Assembly: GCF_022259695.1 (NCBI RefSeq)
Contig: NZ_CP092099.1
Location: forward strand, 1,100,471 to 1,164,470
Direction of reading: 5' to 3'
Length of the DNA stretch: 64,000 nucleotides
DNA from: Flaviramulus sp. BrNp1-15
GTDB taxonomy: Bacteria; Bacteroidota; Bacteroidia; Flavobacteriales; Flavobacteriaceae
Shown here: positions 33,859 through 44,126 of the stretch, piece after piece
How the letters are laid out: every line of letters starts with the position of its first letter
Numbering within the stretch: the first letter of the stretch is position 1
The notes under the pieces: model-generated
Seen by the model: only the letters and a program-made list of their open reading frames with translations
Database searches by the model: none
Told to the model about the DNA's origin: nothing
Translations under genes and position numbers: made by a program

Positions 33859-35034
33859 ATGAAAATGAAATTTTTGCCTATAATATTAAGTATAATTTTG
33901 GCTATTTCGTGTTCTTCTCAAGGAACAGATGATCCAAAAACAGATGATGATCCTGTAATTGAGGATCCGGTAGAAGAAACACCAACTAATACAGATGTAA
34001 ATTTTTATTACGGTGCAGACCTCTCTTATGTTAACGAAATGGAAGACTGTGGTGCAACTTACAAAGATTTGGATGGTGCAACCAAAGACCCTTACAAAAT
34101 ATTCGCTGAAGCTGGCACAAATTTAGTACGTTTGCGTTTATGGCATAATCCAACATGGACCAACTATTCCAACTACAATGATGTTAAAAAATCTATTGAA
34201 CGTGCTAAAGCAGAAGGCATGCAAGTCATATTGGATTTTCATTATTCTGATACTTGGACAGACCCAGCTAAACAAGAAATTCCGGCGGCTTGGTTAAGTC
34301 AAATCGATAATACGGCAGTTCTAGGTGATTTACTTTATGATTATACTTATGATACCTTAAGCGATTTAGCAGATTCAGATTTATTGCCAGAAATCGTGCA
34401 GGTTGGTAATGAAATTAACCCAATGATTTTACAACAAGGTGATTTGCAATGGCCAATAGATTGGACAAGAAATGCATCATTAATTAACAAAGGCATAAAA
34501 GCGGTTCGCGATATTTCATCAGAAAAAAATAAAGACATAGGTATTATGTTACACATAGCACAACCAGAAAACGGACTTTGGTGGTTTGAGCAGGCAACAG
34601 ATGCAGGAGTTACAGATTACGATTGGATTGGTTTATCATATTATCCTATATGGTCAGATTATACATTAAGTAATGTTGCAACCCCTTTAAAAACATTGGT
34701 AGATACTTATGATAAACGTTTAATGATTGTAGAAACAGCTTATCCTTTTACGCTTGAAAATGCAGATGCAGCAAATAATATTTTAGGAGAAGATGCCTTA
34801 ATTTCAGGTTACCCAGCGTCACAACAAGGTCAATTAGATTACCTTAATGCTTTAAAAGATAAAATAGAACAAGCTGGAGGTGAAGGTTTAATTTATTGGG
34901 AGCCAGCATGGGTTTCTACAAATTGTTCTACACTTTGGGCCCAAGGTTCGCATTGGGATAATGCTACATTATTCGACCACAGCAATCAGGCTACAAAAGG
35001 TATGGAGTTTTATAATGCTGCATTATCAGATTAA
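33859..35034 (+). CDS. GH53 endo-beta-1,4-galactanase (lipoprotein)
   Basis: 391 residues from the ATG at 33859 (or 33865). The frame from 33790 runs through the terminator hairpin and is rejected. Lipobox LAISC is followed by an Asp/Glu/Pro-rich linker (about 22-45), typical of surface-displayed lipoproteins. The GH53 barrel shows VRLRLWHNPTW, VILDFHYSDTW, IVQVGNEIN with acid/base Glu185, GLSYYPIW, MIVETAYP with nucleophile Glu292, and YWEPAWVS. It cuts beta-1,4-galactan (pectic type I galactan) internally at the cell surface, giving oligomers for SusC/D. Confidence 0.94.
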   Translation: MKMKFLPIILSIILAISCSSQGTDDPKTDDDPVIEDPVEETPTNTDVNFYYGADLSYVNEMEDCGATYKDLDGATKDPYKIFAEAGTNLVRLRLWHNPTWTNYSNYNDVKKSIERAKAEGMQVILDFHYSDTWTDPAKQEIPAAWLSQIDNTAVLGDLLYDYTYDTLSDLADSDLLPEIVQVGNEINPMILQQGDLQWPIDWTRNASLINKGIKAVRDISSEKNKDIGIMLHIAQPENGLWWFEQATDAGVTDYDWIGLSYYPIWSDYTLSNVATPLKTLVDTYDKRLMIVETAYPFTLENADAANNILGEDALISGYPASQQGQLDYLNALKDKIEQAGGEGLIYWEPAWVSTNCSTLWAQGSHWDNATLFDHSNQATKGMEFYNAALSD

Positions 35035-35074
35035 AATTTAAAAATTCTTTTTCTCATAACTCATATTAAACCGT

Positions 35075-37717
35075 ATGATAAGTTTAAACAAAATCCTGCA
35101 TTTTAATATTAAAAGGCATTATATAACCTTTATAAAATATTTATTTTGCGCTATAGTAATTATTTCTATTAGTTTGGATAAGTTAACAGCTCAAAACAGT
35201 TCACAAAAAGGGAATGTTTATGTGGATGATAACGGCATAATGCGATGGGAAAATAATAAAGAAGAAGTAAAAGGTTTTGGAGTAAATTACACAGTGCCTT
35301 TTGCTCATGCATATCGTTCAGCTAAACGAATGGGAATAGACCCAAAACAGGCTATTGATAATGATGTTTATCATTTTTCAAGACTTGGTTTTGATTTGTA
35401 CAGAGTTCATGTGTGGGATACCGAAATAAGTGATACGTTAGGAAATTTATTAAACAATGAACATTTAAAAACGTTTGATTACTTATTAAAAAAACTAAAA
35501 GAAAAAAATATTAATTATGTAATTACACCTATTGCTTTTTGGGGAAATGGTTGGCCAGAACCAGATGAAAACACACCCGGATTTGCACGAAAATATGGTA
35601 AAGGTGATTGTTTAACTAATCCTGATGCTATAAAAGCTCAAGAAAATTACCTATATCAATTTTTAAATCATGTAAACCCTTATACAGGTATTGCTTATAA
35701 AAATGACCCTAATCTAATTGCATTTGAAGTAAGTAACGAGCCTCACCATGACGGTGAACCTGATGAAGTTACCAATTATATAAATCGTATGGTAGCATCT
35801 ATGAGGAAAACTGAATGTAAAAAACCTATTTTCTATAATATTAGTCATAGTGTACATTTAGCAGAAGCTTATTTTGATGCAGATATACAGGGAGGTACCT
35901 TTCAATGGTATCCAACAGGTTTAACATATCAAAAAGAATTAAGTGGAAATTTATTGCCAAATGTAAGTAACTATAATATTCCTTTTGATGATGTTATTAA
36001 AGCTAATAAAGGAGCTAAACTGGTTTATGAATTTGATGCAGCCGATGTAGGTAAATCATATATGTATCCTGCGATGGCAAGAAGTTTTAGAAATGCAGGA
36101 ATTCAAATTGCTACACAGTTTGCTTACGATCCAACTTATTTGTCATATGCAAATACAGAGTATAATACACATTATATGAATTTGGTTTATACGCCTCAAA
36201 AAGCGTTAAGTTTAATGATAACTTCTGAAGTATTTCATCAAATTCCTATGTATTCAAATTTTGGAAAGTTTCCTGATAATTCAGTGTTTGGTGATTTTAA
36301 AGTTGATTATTCAAATGATTTAGCAGAGTATAATTCTGAAACTAAATTTATTTATACCAATAACACGAACACTATTCCGAAAAAGGAAAAAGAATTAAAA
36401 AAAATAGCAGGCTTTGGAAACTCAGGTTTAGTCAAATATTCGGGTTTAGGAGCTTACTTTCTTGATAAAATAGATAAAAGTAATTGGCGTCTTGAAATTA
36501 TGCCCGATGCTATTTGGGTTGACAATCCTTTTGGACGTAACAGCCCAAAGAAAACAGTTGCTGTAATAAATTGGAAAACGCATGATATGTCAATCCAGTT
36601 AAAAGATTTAGGTAAGAATTTTGATATAACTCCTATAAATGACGGAAATGAATTTGCATCAAATGTCACAGGAAATTCATTTAAAATACAACCAGGTACA
36701 TATATTTTATCAAAAAAAGGAAATAAGAGAAGTTGGTCACCAAATGATGCTTTTGGTTCAAACCAACTTAAAGATTTTTATGCGCCAAAAACAACAGTAA
36801 CAAAACCTTGGTTTAAACATAAATCATCCAATGAAGTAATAGAAAATTCACCAATAGAGTTACATGTTCAATTTGTAGCGCCCAAGCAACCTGAACAAAT
36901 ACAAATAGTTGCAGGAGGTGGATTTAATCGTGCAATAATTGACATAAAAAACACACATGGATATAATTACACGGGAACAATTCCAGCAGATAAAGTTATT
37001 AATGGGTTTTTAAATTATAGTATTATTGTAAAAATGGCTGATGATAAGTATATTACTTATCCAGCTGGCGATGAAGGAAGACCTTTTGAATGGGATTTTT
37101 ATAAAAACACACCATACAGAATTCGTGTCGTTTCAAAAGACAATCCTGTCTATCTGTTTAATGCTGAAGAAGATTCTCAATTTTTAGTTAGAGAGTGGGT
37201 TAATACCATTAGAACTGTTCCAACAGGAAATCTAAATGAATCGGAATATCAGGTAAATATTGAAAATCTTTTACAAAGAAATACTAAAACATTAGATGGA
37301 GAAAAAATTTACAATTACGCATTCAAACATTTTCTTAAAGACGAATTAACTAGTAGCAACACAGATTTATCTTCAAAAAACAATATAGTTTTTAAGGGTA
37401 GATCTTTAAATAACAAAACGTGTAAATTGGAAATAGCCTTTGTTATGGCTGATGGTGTTTCTTTTGGTGGAATTATTGATATTAACCCTGAAGTTAATAA
37501 CTATACCTTACCATTAAAAGACTTAAAAATGGTTAAAACAGTTACCTTACCAAGGCCATATCCAAGTTTTTTACATTATTATTTAGACCATAATTTAAAT
37601 TCAAGTTTCAATATCAATAATGTTGAAAGTATACAGTTTTCAATTGGGCCTGGTATTTCTGAAAATGAAATTAAAAACAAACATGGTATTGCAATTATAT
37701 CTGTAAAATTAGAGTAA
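35075..37717 (+). CDS. Clan GH-A glycoside hydrolase with C-terminal beta domains
   Basis: 880 residues. A membrane or signal segment lies at about 20-40 (YLFCAIVIISISLDKLTAQ). The TIM-barrel half begins GFGVNYTVPFAHAYR and shows LGFDLYRVHVWD, FEVSNEPHHDGEP with acid/base Glu222, and KLVYEFDAADV with likely nucleophile Glu319. Residues about 560-880 are beta-sandwich modules. The family is not certain; it looks like the beta-galactosidase-type enzymes of Bacteroidota galactan loci. Placed between GH53 and GH2, it most likely trims galacto-oligosaccharides. Exact linkage specificity is unknown. Confidence 0.75.
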   Translation: MISLNKILHFNIKRHYITFIKYLFCAIVIISISLDKLTAQNSSQKGNVYVDDNGIMRWENNKEEVKGFGVNYTVPFAHAYRSAKRMGIDPKQAIDNDVYHFSRLGFDLYRVHVWDTEISDTLGNLLNNEHLKTFDYLLKKLKEKNINYVITPIAFWGNGWPEPDENTPGFARKYGKGDCLTNPDAIKAQENYLYQFLNHVNPYTGIAYKNDPNLIAFEVSNEPHHDGEPDEVTNYINRMVASMRKTECKKPIFYNISHSVHLAEAYFDADIQGGTFQWYPTGLTYQKELSGNLLPNVSNYNIPFDDVIKANKGAKLVYEFDAADVGKSYMYPAMARSFRNAGIQIATQFAYDPTYLSYANTEYNTHYMNLVYTPQKALSLMITSEVFHQIPMYSNFGKFPDNSVFGDFKVDYSNDLAEYNSETKFIYTNNTNTIPKKEKELKKIAGFGNSGLVKYSGLGAYFLDKIDKSNWRLEIMPDAIWVDNPFGRNSPKKTVAVINWKTHDMSIQLKDLGKNFDITPINDGNEFASNVTGNSFKIQPGTYILSKKGNKRSWSPNDAFGSNQLKDFYAPKTTVTKPWFKHKSSNEVIENSPIELHVQFVAPKQPEQIQIVAGGGFNRAIIDIKNTHGYNYTGTIPADKVINGFLNYSIIVKMADDKYITYPAGDEGRPFEWDFYKNTPYRIRVVSKDNPVYLFNAEEDSQFLVREWVNTIRTVPTGNLNESEYQVNIENLLQRNTKTLDGEKIYNYAFKHFLKDELTSSNTDLSSKNNIVFKGRSLNNKTCKLEIAFVMADGVSFGGIIDINPEVNNYTLPLKDLKMVKTVTLPRPYPSFLHYYLDHNLNSSFNINNVESIQFSIGPGISENEIKNKHGIAIISVKLE

Positions 37718-37819
37718 ATTAAATCCTTTACAATCATAAATTATTAAATGAAGTATATTTTAAAAAAGAAGAAGAATATATTTGTTAAACGTAATGACTT
37801 GACATTAAAAATATATTCA

Positions 37820-40255
37820 ATGATTCATAAAACAGTATTAAATTTTTTATTGATAATAATTGTTTTCAATAGTTTTCAAAATAATGCGCAATCACGAGAG
37901 GTAAAAGAGTTAGACACCAATTGGAAATTTCAAAAAGGCAATTTCGATGATGCTTTTGAAATTAATTTTAATGACTCTAAATGGGAAAATGTAACTGTGC
38001 CTCATGATTGGGCAATTTATGGTCCATTTGATAAGGAAATTGATATTCAAAGAGTGGCTATCGAGCAAAATAACGAAAAAATACCAACCGAAAAAACAGG
38101 TAGAACCGGTGCCTTACCTCATATTGGTACTGCTTGGTATAGAAATACATTTTCAATTTCAGAAAATCAAAAAAACAAAAAAGTTATTTTACTTTTTGAA
38201 GGCGCTATGAGCGAACCTCAAATATATTTAAACGGACAAAAAGTAGGAGAGTGGGCTTATGGCTACAGTTATTTTTATTTTGATGTTTCAAAATTTATAA
38301 AAGAAGGTGAAAATACACTTGCGGTTAAATTATCAAATAAAGAATTTGCTTCTCGCTGGTATCCAGGTGCAGGATTGTATCGAAAAGTATCTCTAATTAT
38401 AAAAAACAAAGAAAGTATAAACCAATGGGGAACGTTTATAACAACACCATTTATAAGTAATGAAGTTGCTAAAGTCAATATTAAAACAAAAATTTCTGGC
38501 GATAATACATATTTACTAACTACAATTTTTGATGCAAATGGTAACAAAGTAAATTCTAATAAAGCAGAAACCCAATTTGGTAACGAGTTTGAACAAAATA
38601 TTAAAGTTGAAAGCCCAATTTTATGGAGCCCAGAAACACCTTACTTATATACAGCAGTTTCTAAATTGTTTGTAAACGATGAGTTAAAAGATGAAATCAC
38701 TACACGTTTTGGTATCAGAGATATTAAATATGAAGCGAAAAATGGATTTAGTTTAAATGGAGAAATTACTAAATTTAAAGGGGTTTGTTTGCATCACGAT
38801 TTAGGACCTATTGGTACAGCGGTAAATAAAGCGGCTTTAAAAAGACAATTAACCATATTAAAAGATATGGGTTGTAATGCGATTAGAAGTTCTCATAACA
38901 TGCCGTCTTTAGAGCAATTGGAGTTATGTGATGAAATGGGTTTCATGTTTCTAGCAGAAAGTTTTGATGAATGGGCAAAACCTAAAGTTAAAAATGGTTA
39001 TAACAGATTCTTTGATGAGTATGCCGAAAAAGATGTTGTAAACTTAGTGCAGGCAACCAGAAATCATCCATCAATTGTAATGTGGAGTTCGGGTAATGAG
39101 GTTCCAGACCAATGGGGAGCAGAAGGAGTAAAACGCGCAAAATGGCTTCAAGATGTTTTTCATAGAGAAGACCCAACGCGTCCTGTAACAGTTGGTATGG
39201 ATCAAGTAAAAGCGGTTATGGAATCTGGTTTTGGAGCTCTTTTAGATATTCCTGGTTTAAATTATCGCGTTCATTTGTACGAAGAAGCACATGAAAAATT
39301 TCCTCAAGGCTTTATTTTAGGATCAGAGACAGCATCAACAGTAAGTTCTAGAGGGATTTATAAATTCCCAGTAGTTCAAGAGAAAATGAAGCAGTATGAT
39401 GATTTTCAAAGTTCTTCATACGATTTAGAAGCTTGTAGTTGGTCTAACGTTCCAGATGATGATTTTGTTTTACAAGACGATAAGCCTTGGGTAATTGGTG
39501 AGTTTGTATGGACAGGTTTTGATTATTTAGGAGAGCCAACACCTTATGATGAAATGTGGCCTTCTAGAAGTTCGTATTTCGGAATTTCAGATTTAGCAGG
39601 TTTGCCTAAAGATCGATTTTATTTGTATAGAAGTCGTTGGAACATTGAAGAGGAGACTTTACATGTTTTACCTCACTGGAATTGGGAAGGTCGCGAAGGT
39701 GAAACTACACCAGTTTTTGTTTATACAAGTTACGATAGCGCCGAACTTTTTGTAAATGGTAAAAGTATGGGTGTTCAAAAAAAGAATAATGCTACACCGC
39801 AAAACAGATACCGATTAATGTGGATGGATGTAAAATACCAACCGGGAACGGTTAAAGTTATTGCCTATGATAAAAATGGAAAGCCAGCTGCCGAAAAAGA
39901 GATTAAAACTGCAGGTAGACCACATAAAATTGTATTAAACCCAGATAGAAAAACGATTAAAGCTAATGGTAAAGATTTATCATATGTAAAAGTTTCGGTA
40001 GTTGATAAAAATGGAATTCCATGTCCAACTGCAACAAATCAATTAAAATTTAAAGTTTCAGGTCAAGGTGAATTTAGGGCAGCCTGTAATGGTGATGCAA
40101 CCTCTTTAGAATTATTTCACTTACCAACCATGAAACTCTTTAGTGGGAAATTAGTGGTGCTTGTTCAATCGTTAGAAGATGCAGGTGATATTAAATTAAC
40201 GGTTACAGGCAAAGGGTTGAAAAAGGGTAGTGTGAATATAAATTCAACCAAATAG
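37820..40255 (+). CDS. GH2 beta-galactosidase
   Basis: 811 residues from the ATG at 37820, which gives a proper signal peptide (MIHKTVLNFLLIIIVFN); the frame from 37748 adds a basic 24-residue extension. GH2 domains follow: jelly-roll sugar-binding (WENVTVPHDWAIYGPF, GAMSEPQIYLNGQKVGEW), Ig-like domain, then catalytic barrel with FKGVCLHHDLGPIG, MWSSGNEVPDQW (acid/base Glu427) and ILGSETAST (nucleophile Glu503). DUF4982 (AELFVNGKSMGVQ) and an Ig-like domain close the protein. It releases galactose from oligosaccharides, probably in the periplasm. Confidence 0.93.
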   Translation: MIHKTVLNFLLIIIVFNSFQNNAQSREVKELDTNWKFQKGNFDDAFEINFNDSKWENVTVPHDWAIYGPFDKEIDIQRVAIEQNNEKIPTEKTGRTGALPHIGTAWYRNTFSISENQKNKKVILLFEGAMSEPQIYLNGQKVGEWAYGYSYFYFDVSKFIKEGENTLAVKLSNKEFASRWYPGAGLYRKVSLIIKNKESINQWGTFITTPFISNEVAKVNIKTKISGDNTYLLTTIFDANGNKVNSNKAETQFGNEFEQNIKVESPILWSPETPYLYTAVSKLFVNDELKDEITTRFGIRDIKYEAKNGFSLNGEITKFKGVCLHHDLGPIGTAVNKAALKRQLTILKDMGCNAIRSSHNMPSLEQLELCDEMGFMFLAESFDEWAKPKVKNGYNRFFDEYAEKDVVNLVQATRNHPSIVMWSSGNEVPDQWGAEGVKRAKWLQDVFHREDPTRPVTVGMDQVKAVMESGFGALLDIPGLNYRVHLYEEAHEKFPQGFILGSETASTVSSRGIYKFPVVQEKMKQYDDFQSSSYDLEACSWSNVPDDDFVLQDDKPWVIGEFVWTGFDYLGEPTPYDEMWPSRSSYFGISDLAGLPKDRFYLYRSRWNIEEETLHVLPHWNWEGREGETTPVFVYTSYDSAELFVNGKSMGVQKKNNATPQNRYRLMWMDVKYQPGTVKVIAYDKNGKPAAEKEIKTAGRPHKIVLNPDRKTIKANGKDLSYVKVSVVDKNGIPCPTATNQLKFKVSGQGEFRAACNGDATSLELFHLPTMKLFSGKLVVLVQSLEDAGDIKLTVTGKGLKKGSVNINSTK

Positions 40256-40297
40256 TTTAGAAAAAATAAAACCATCCCTAATATTAAAACTATAACT

Positions 40298-41752
40298 ATG
40301 AAAGCATTAAAAGTCATTTTTTTTATTGGATTAGTTACCCTATTTCAATGTAAAAAAGTAGAAACGAAACAAGAAGACATTATAATCGAAACCCCAAATT
40401 TTTCATCGGTCAGTCAAGTGGAAAATGGTAAACCGGTTTCTGTGATGTTAACCAGTTATAGCACAACCTTAGTAGCTAACGGAAAAGATAAAACGCAATT
40501 ACGAATTGCAGTTACTGATAGTTTAGGTCGAGAAATAACTTCTGCATCAGATTCCATACAATTATATGTTACTGGAAAAGGTACTCTTAAAACCATAGAT
40601 GAAAAGGATTTTGTATACGGTACAGATTCATTAGGAACAAAATACGTAAAGGCAAAATTAGAAAACGGCATTTTTAATCTCCAATTCATTGCAGGTACAG
40701 AACCGGATAAAGTTATAGTTGAAGCAAAATCTGATTCGCTTTGGGTTGGCGCGCATGAAATACATACCATACCAAGCGATATCGTATACAAAACACCTAC
40801 CGAAGATCAATTACCAAAAACCACAAAACCAATTGATAGAATGATTGGTGCAGATATTTCGTTTTTACCACAAATTGAAAATAGAGAAGGTAAATTTATA
40901 GAAAATGGAGAAGAAATTGATGCACTTGATTTATTAAAAAAACACGGGTTTAATTATATAAGATTAAGAGTTTTTGTGAATCCAGAGAAGGAAAAAGGAT
41001 ATTCTCCAAAAGATGGTTTTTGCGATTTAGAGCATACACTTGCTATGGCAAAACGAATTAAAGCAGCTGGAATGAAATTTTTACTCGATTTTCATTACAG
41101 CGATTATTGGGCAGACCCACAAAAGCAATTTAAACCAAAAGCATGGGAAGGTCTAAATTTTGAGGAATTACAAGCAGTCGTAACAACATATACATCAGAT
41201 GTTTTAAATGCTTTAAAAACTCAGGGAACTTTGCCAGATATGGTTCAAGTTGGTAATGAAATTAATCATGGTATGATTTGGCCTGATGGGCATATTGGTA
41301 ATTTAGACGGTTTAGCTAGCTTGCTTAGAGCGGGTGTAAAAGGTGTTAATAATGTAGATGCGAGCATACCAATTATGATGCATATTGCACTTGGAGGTCA
41401 AAATAAAGAAGCTGTTTTCTGGTTAGATAACATGATTGCCAGAGATGTGAAATTTGATATTATAGGCTTATCATATTACCCAAGATGGCATGGTACTTTG
41501 AATGATCTTCACTATAATTTAAATGATTTACTTAAGCGTTACAACAAACCATTGAATGTGGTAGAGTATAATGATTACGCCAAAGAAGTGCATGACATTG
41601 TTTTTGGATTACCAGATAATATGGGAAAAGGAGCTGCTATTTGGGAACCTCTTGGTTGGCGAAGCGGTATGTTTAATAGAGAAGGTGAGGTAAATGATAA
41701 AATTATGGTTTATGACGCTTTAAATGAAAAGTATCTTGGTAACTCATTATAA
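40298..41752 (+). CDS. Second GH53 endo-galactanase, with Big-like N-terminal domain
   Basis: 484 residues. Lipobox TLFQC gives a lipoprotein. Residues about 45-160 are a bacterial Ig-like domain (TTLVANGKDKTQLRIAV) similar to the one ending the preceding GH2. The GH53 barrel (about 180-480) shows GADISFLP, YIRLRVFVNP, FLLDFHYSDYWADP, MVQVGNEIN (Glu321), GLSYYPRW, NVVEYNDYA (nucleophile Glu423) and IWEPLGW. It diverges from the other GH53 in this locus in loop regions, so the two may handle different chain lengths or act at different sites. The end overlaps the convergent GHMP kinase by 6 bp. Confidence 0.93.
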   Translation: MKALKVIFFIGLVTLFQCKKVETKQEDIIIETPNFSSVSQVENGKPVSVMLTSYSTTLVANGKDKTQLRIAVTDSLGREITSASDSIQLYVTGKGTLKTIDEKDFVYGTDSLGTKYVKAKLENGIFNLQFIAGTEPDKVIVEAKSDSLWVGAHEIHTIPSDIVYKTPTEDQLPKTTKPIDRMIGADISFLPQIENREGKFIENGEEIDALDLLKKHGFNYIRLRVFVNPEKEKGYSPKDGFCDLEHTLAMAKRIKAAGMKFLLDFHYSDYWADPQKQFKPKAWEGLNFEELQAVVTTYTSDVLNALKTQGTLPDMVQVGNEINHGMIWPDGHIGNLDGLASLLRAGVKGVNNVDASIPIMMHIALGGQNKEAVFWLDNMIARDVKFDIIGLSYYPRWHGTLNDLHYNLNDLLKRYNKPLNVVEYNDYAKEVHDIVFGLPDNMGKGAAIWEPLGWRSGMFNREGEVNDKIMVYDALNEKYLGNSL

Positions 41753-42652
41753 AACCATATCCTTATAAGGAATGATAGTTTCAAAGCCTTTTTGTTTAAA
41801 ATAGCTTGATGGGTTTTCGGTAGAGGTAACTAATATAAAATCGCCACCCCAAGCGCCTAGACTTTTAATACAGCCTTCAAAATCTGGAAAAAGTAAATCT
41901 TTAACAGGAGTTTGCTTTGTGAGTTTTGAAATGATGTTTTCATGACTAATAATCAAATTTTCAAAATCTTTTAGAGCGTTGCAGTTGGCCATTTTTTTGG
42001 TAATCTGATTAATTTTAGAAATTGCATATTTTGAATGCTCTTTATTTTCATGATAATACTTAATACCATCACGACTATTTTGCTTTTTATTTAAATGAAC
42101 AAAATATAAATGCTCTCTATAAGAAGGATTGAAGTTGACTTCTTGAACTTCAGGTTTTCTGTTTTTTATTTGATAGATAATAGGTGTATTGTGTTGTGCA
42201 CAAGCAATATCATAACCGCTGCCTCCAAAAGTGTTTTCTAAAAGCATGTAGGCATCAACTTCTGCCCATTGCGATATGTTGTTTATTAATGTTGATGATG
42301 TGCCAAGTCCCCATTTTTTTGGGAAATCTAATTCTGTAGTAACTTTGAAGCCTTTGTTGTCAGATAAAAATTCCGAATTTAATTGTTTTGCAGCATTAAG
42401 AATTTGAACTAATCTTTCTCTAACATCATTGCATGGAGTATTAGATGTGGCAATCTCTTCAATAGAAAACTCATCTTCAAACCAAACTTCACCTTTTTTA
42501 TCGATGCTTTTCCAAATAATTTTTGGTTCATCAATTGTTTCAACAATTAAAGACTGCCCGTATTTTGTGGGTACAGCAAGCGATAAAGCACCGTCTAGTA
42601 CAGCGTATTCTCCAGTTAATAATAATTTCCCGTTGCTATAAAATCGTTTCAC
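41747..42652 (-). CDS. GHMP-family kinase, GYDIA type (mevalonate pathway)
   Basis: 301 residues. N-terminal LLLTGEYAVLDGALSLAVP is the GHMP start motif; the ATP loop is KKWGLGTSSTL and the signature NTFGGSGYDIACAQ names the GYDIA group found in Bacteroidota. The C-terminal motif SLGAWGGDFILVTS matches the third GHMP motif. Only 2 bp separate it from the upstream HMG-CoA reductase gene, so it probably phosphorylates mevalonate or phosphomevalonate for isoprenoid synthesis; the exact step cannot be read. Confidence 0.87.
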   Translation of the reverse strand: MKRFYSNGKLLLTGEYAVLDGALSLAVPTKYGQSLIVETIDEPKIIWKSIDKKGEVWFEDEFSIEEIATSNTPCNDVRERLVQILNAAKQLNSEFLSDNKGFKVTTELDFPKKWGLGTSSTLINNISQWAEVDAYMLLENTFGGSGYDIACAQHNTPIIYQIKNRKPEVQEVNFNPSYREHLYFVHLNKKQNSRDGIKYYHENKEHSKYAISKINQITKKMANCNALKDFENLIISHENIISKLTKQTPVKDLLFPDFEGCIKSLGAWGGDFILVTSTENPSSYFKQKGFETIIPYKDMVL

Positions 42653-42654
42653 TA

Positions 42655-43977
42655 TTAATTTTTTATTCTTAATTCATTAATAGCTTCGGTTACGGCACTA
42701 TGTGTAACTGTATTGTTTTTGAAGTGTTCTATTAAAGTTTGTTTTTCAATATCTGTAGCTTCGAACTGATTTAAAATATTCATCAAATGCATTTTCATAT
42801 GCCCTTCTTGAATACCAGTTGTGGTTAACGAGCTGAGCGCTGCAAAATTTTGAGCTAATCCTGCTACAGCAACAATTTGCATAAGCTCTTTTGCAGATGG
42901 TTTATGTAGCATTTCTAATGATAATTTTACAAGTGGGTGTAAACCTGTAAGTCCGCCAACTGTTCCTAAAGCTAATGGAATTTCTATCCAAAATGTAAAT
43001 ATGCCATTTTCAACTTTAGCATGCGTTAAACTGCTGTATTTTCCGTTACGCGATGCATAAGCGTGAACACCAGCTTCAACAGCTCTAAAATCGTTTCCAG
43101 TTGCTAAAACAACAGCGTCAATACCATTCATAACGCCTTTATTATGTGTTACAGCACGGTAAGGTTCTACTTCTGCAATCTTTACAGCTTGTACAAATTT
43201 ATTAGCAAAAGCTTCACCATTCACACTATTGTTTTCACTTAAATCTTCAACGTTACAACTAACTTCTGCACGCACTAAACAATCGGGTACATAATTAGAT
43301 AAAATACTCATGATAATATCAATCTGCTTTTCTTCATCTGAAAATAATTGAAAATCTAAAGCTTCATTTTTAAATGTTTCGGCAAACTGCTCTAAACACG
43401 AATTAATAAAATTAGCGCCCATAGCATCTAGGGTTTCAAAAGAAACATGAAGCTGATAGTAATTTTTAATATTATTGGTTTTGTCACGCAATTCAATATC
43501 TAAAATACCACCACCGCGTTTTTTCATGTTTTTGGTAATGGTATTTGTGTCGTGTATAAGTTTGGGTTTTACTTCATTAAAAAACTGTTTTAATTTTTCA
43601 AAATCGCCTTTATATATAAAATGAACCTGACCAATTTTTGTAGTAGAGATTACTTTAGTTTTAAAACCGCCTCTATTTAACCAAAATTTTGCTGCTTTAC
43701 TAGCTGCTGCAACTACCGAACTTTCTTCAATAGCCATTGGTATGGTATATAATTTGTCGTTTATTAAAAAATTAGGCGCAACACCAAGTGGCAAATAATA
43801 ATTTGTTATAGTGTTTTCAATAAATTCATCGTGAAGTTGTTGCAGTTTTTCATTATCGTTCCAATATTGTTTTAAAACAGCTTTCGCGTTTTCTGCATTA
43901 GAAAAGTAGGTATCAACTATCCAATCAATTTTTTTTACTTTGGAGAGTTTAGAAAAACCAGAAATAGATTTACTCAT
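42655..43977 (-). CDS. mvaA: Class II hydroxymethylglutaryl-CoA reductase
   Basis: 440 residues, the usual size for the soluble class II enzyme, with no membrane anchor. Motifs include IPMAIEESSVVAAASKAAKFW with the catalytic Glu, LDAMGANFINSCLEQFAE, THNKGVMNGIDAVVLATGNDFRAVEAG with catalytic Lys and Asp, and GTVGGLTGLHPLVKLSL. It converts HMG-CoA to mevalonate (the reverse in some degraders). Cotranscribed with the GHMP kinase, which points to the biosynthetic direction. A full TAnnTTTG-type box lies upstream. Confidence 0.93.
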   Translation of the reverse strand: MSKSISGFSKLSKVKKIDWIVDTYFSNAENAKAVLKQYWNDNEKLQQLHDEFIENTITNYYLPLGVAPNFLINDKLYTIPMAIEESSVVAAASKAAKFWLNRGGFKTKVISTTKIGQVHFIYKGDFEKLKQFFNEVKPKLIHDTNTITKNMKKRGGGILDIELRDKTNNIKNYYQLHVSFETLDAMGANFINSCLEQFAETFKNEALDFQLFSDEEKQIDIIMSILSNYVPDCLVRAEVSCNVEDLSENNSVNGEAFANKFVQAVKIAEVEPYRAVTHNKGVMNGIDAVVLATGNDFRAVEAGVHAYASRNGKYSSLTHAKVENGIFTFWIEIPLALGTVGGLTGLHPLVKLSLEMLHKPSAKELMQIVAVAGLAQNFAALSSLTTTGIQEGHMKMHLMNILNQFEATDIEKQTLIEHFKNNTVTHSAVTEAINELRIKN

Positions 43978-43996
43978 AACATGTTTATTTGCAGCG

Positions 43997-44004
43997 CAAA
44001 GATA
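43997..44004 (-). promoter_or_regulatory. -7 box for the HMG-CoA reductase operon
   Basis: TATCTTTG on the minus strand matches TAnnTTTG, 20 bp ahead of the ATG at 43977. No clear -33 element was seen. Confidence 0.5.
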
Positions 44005-44126
44005 CTATTCTTAGTAGGATAATTGAATATTTTAAATTTAAACGCATGTATTTAAGTGTTAATATTAGCGGTTTTTTGCATAATTTTTAGTAAACTTGAC
44101 ACCCTTTTAAGAATTAAATAGTTTTT

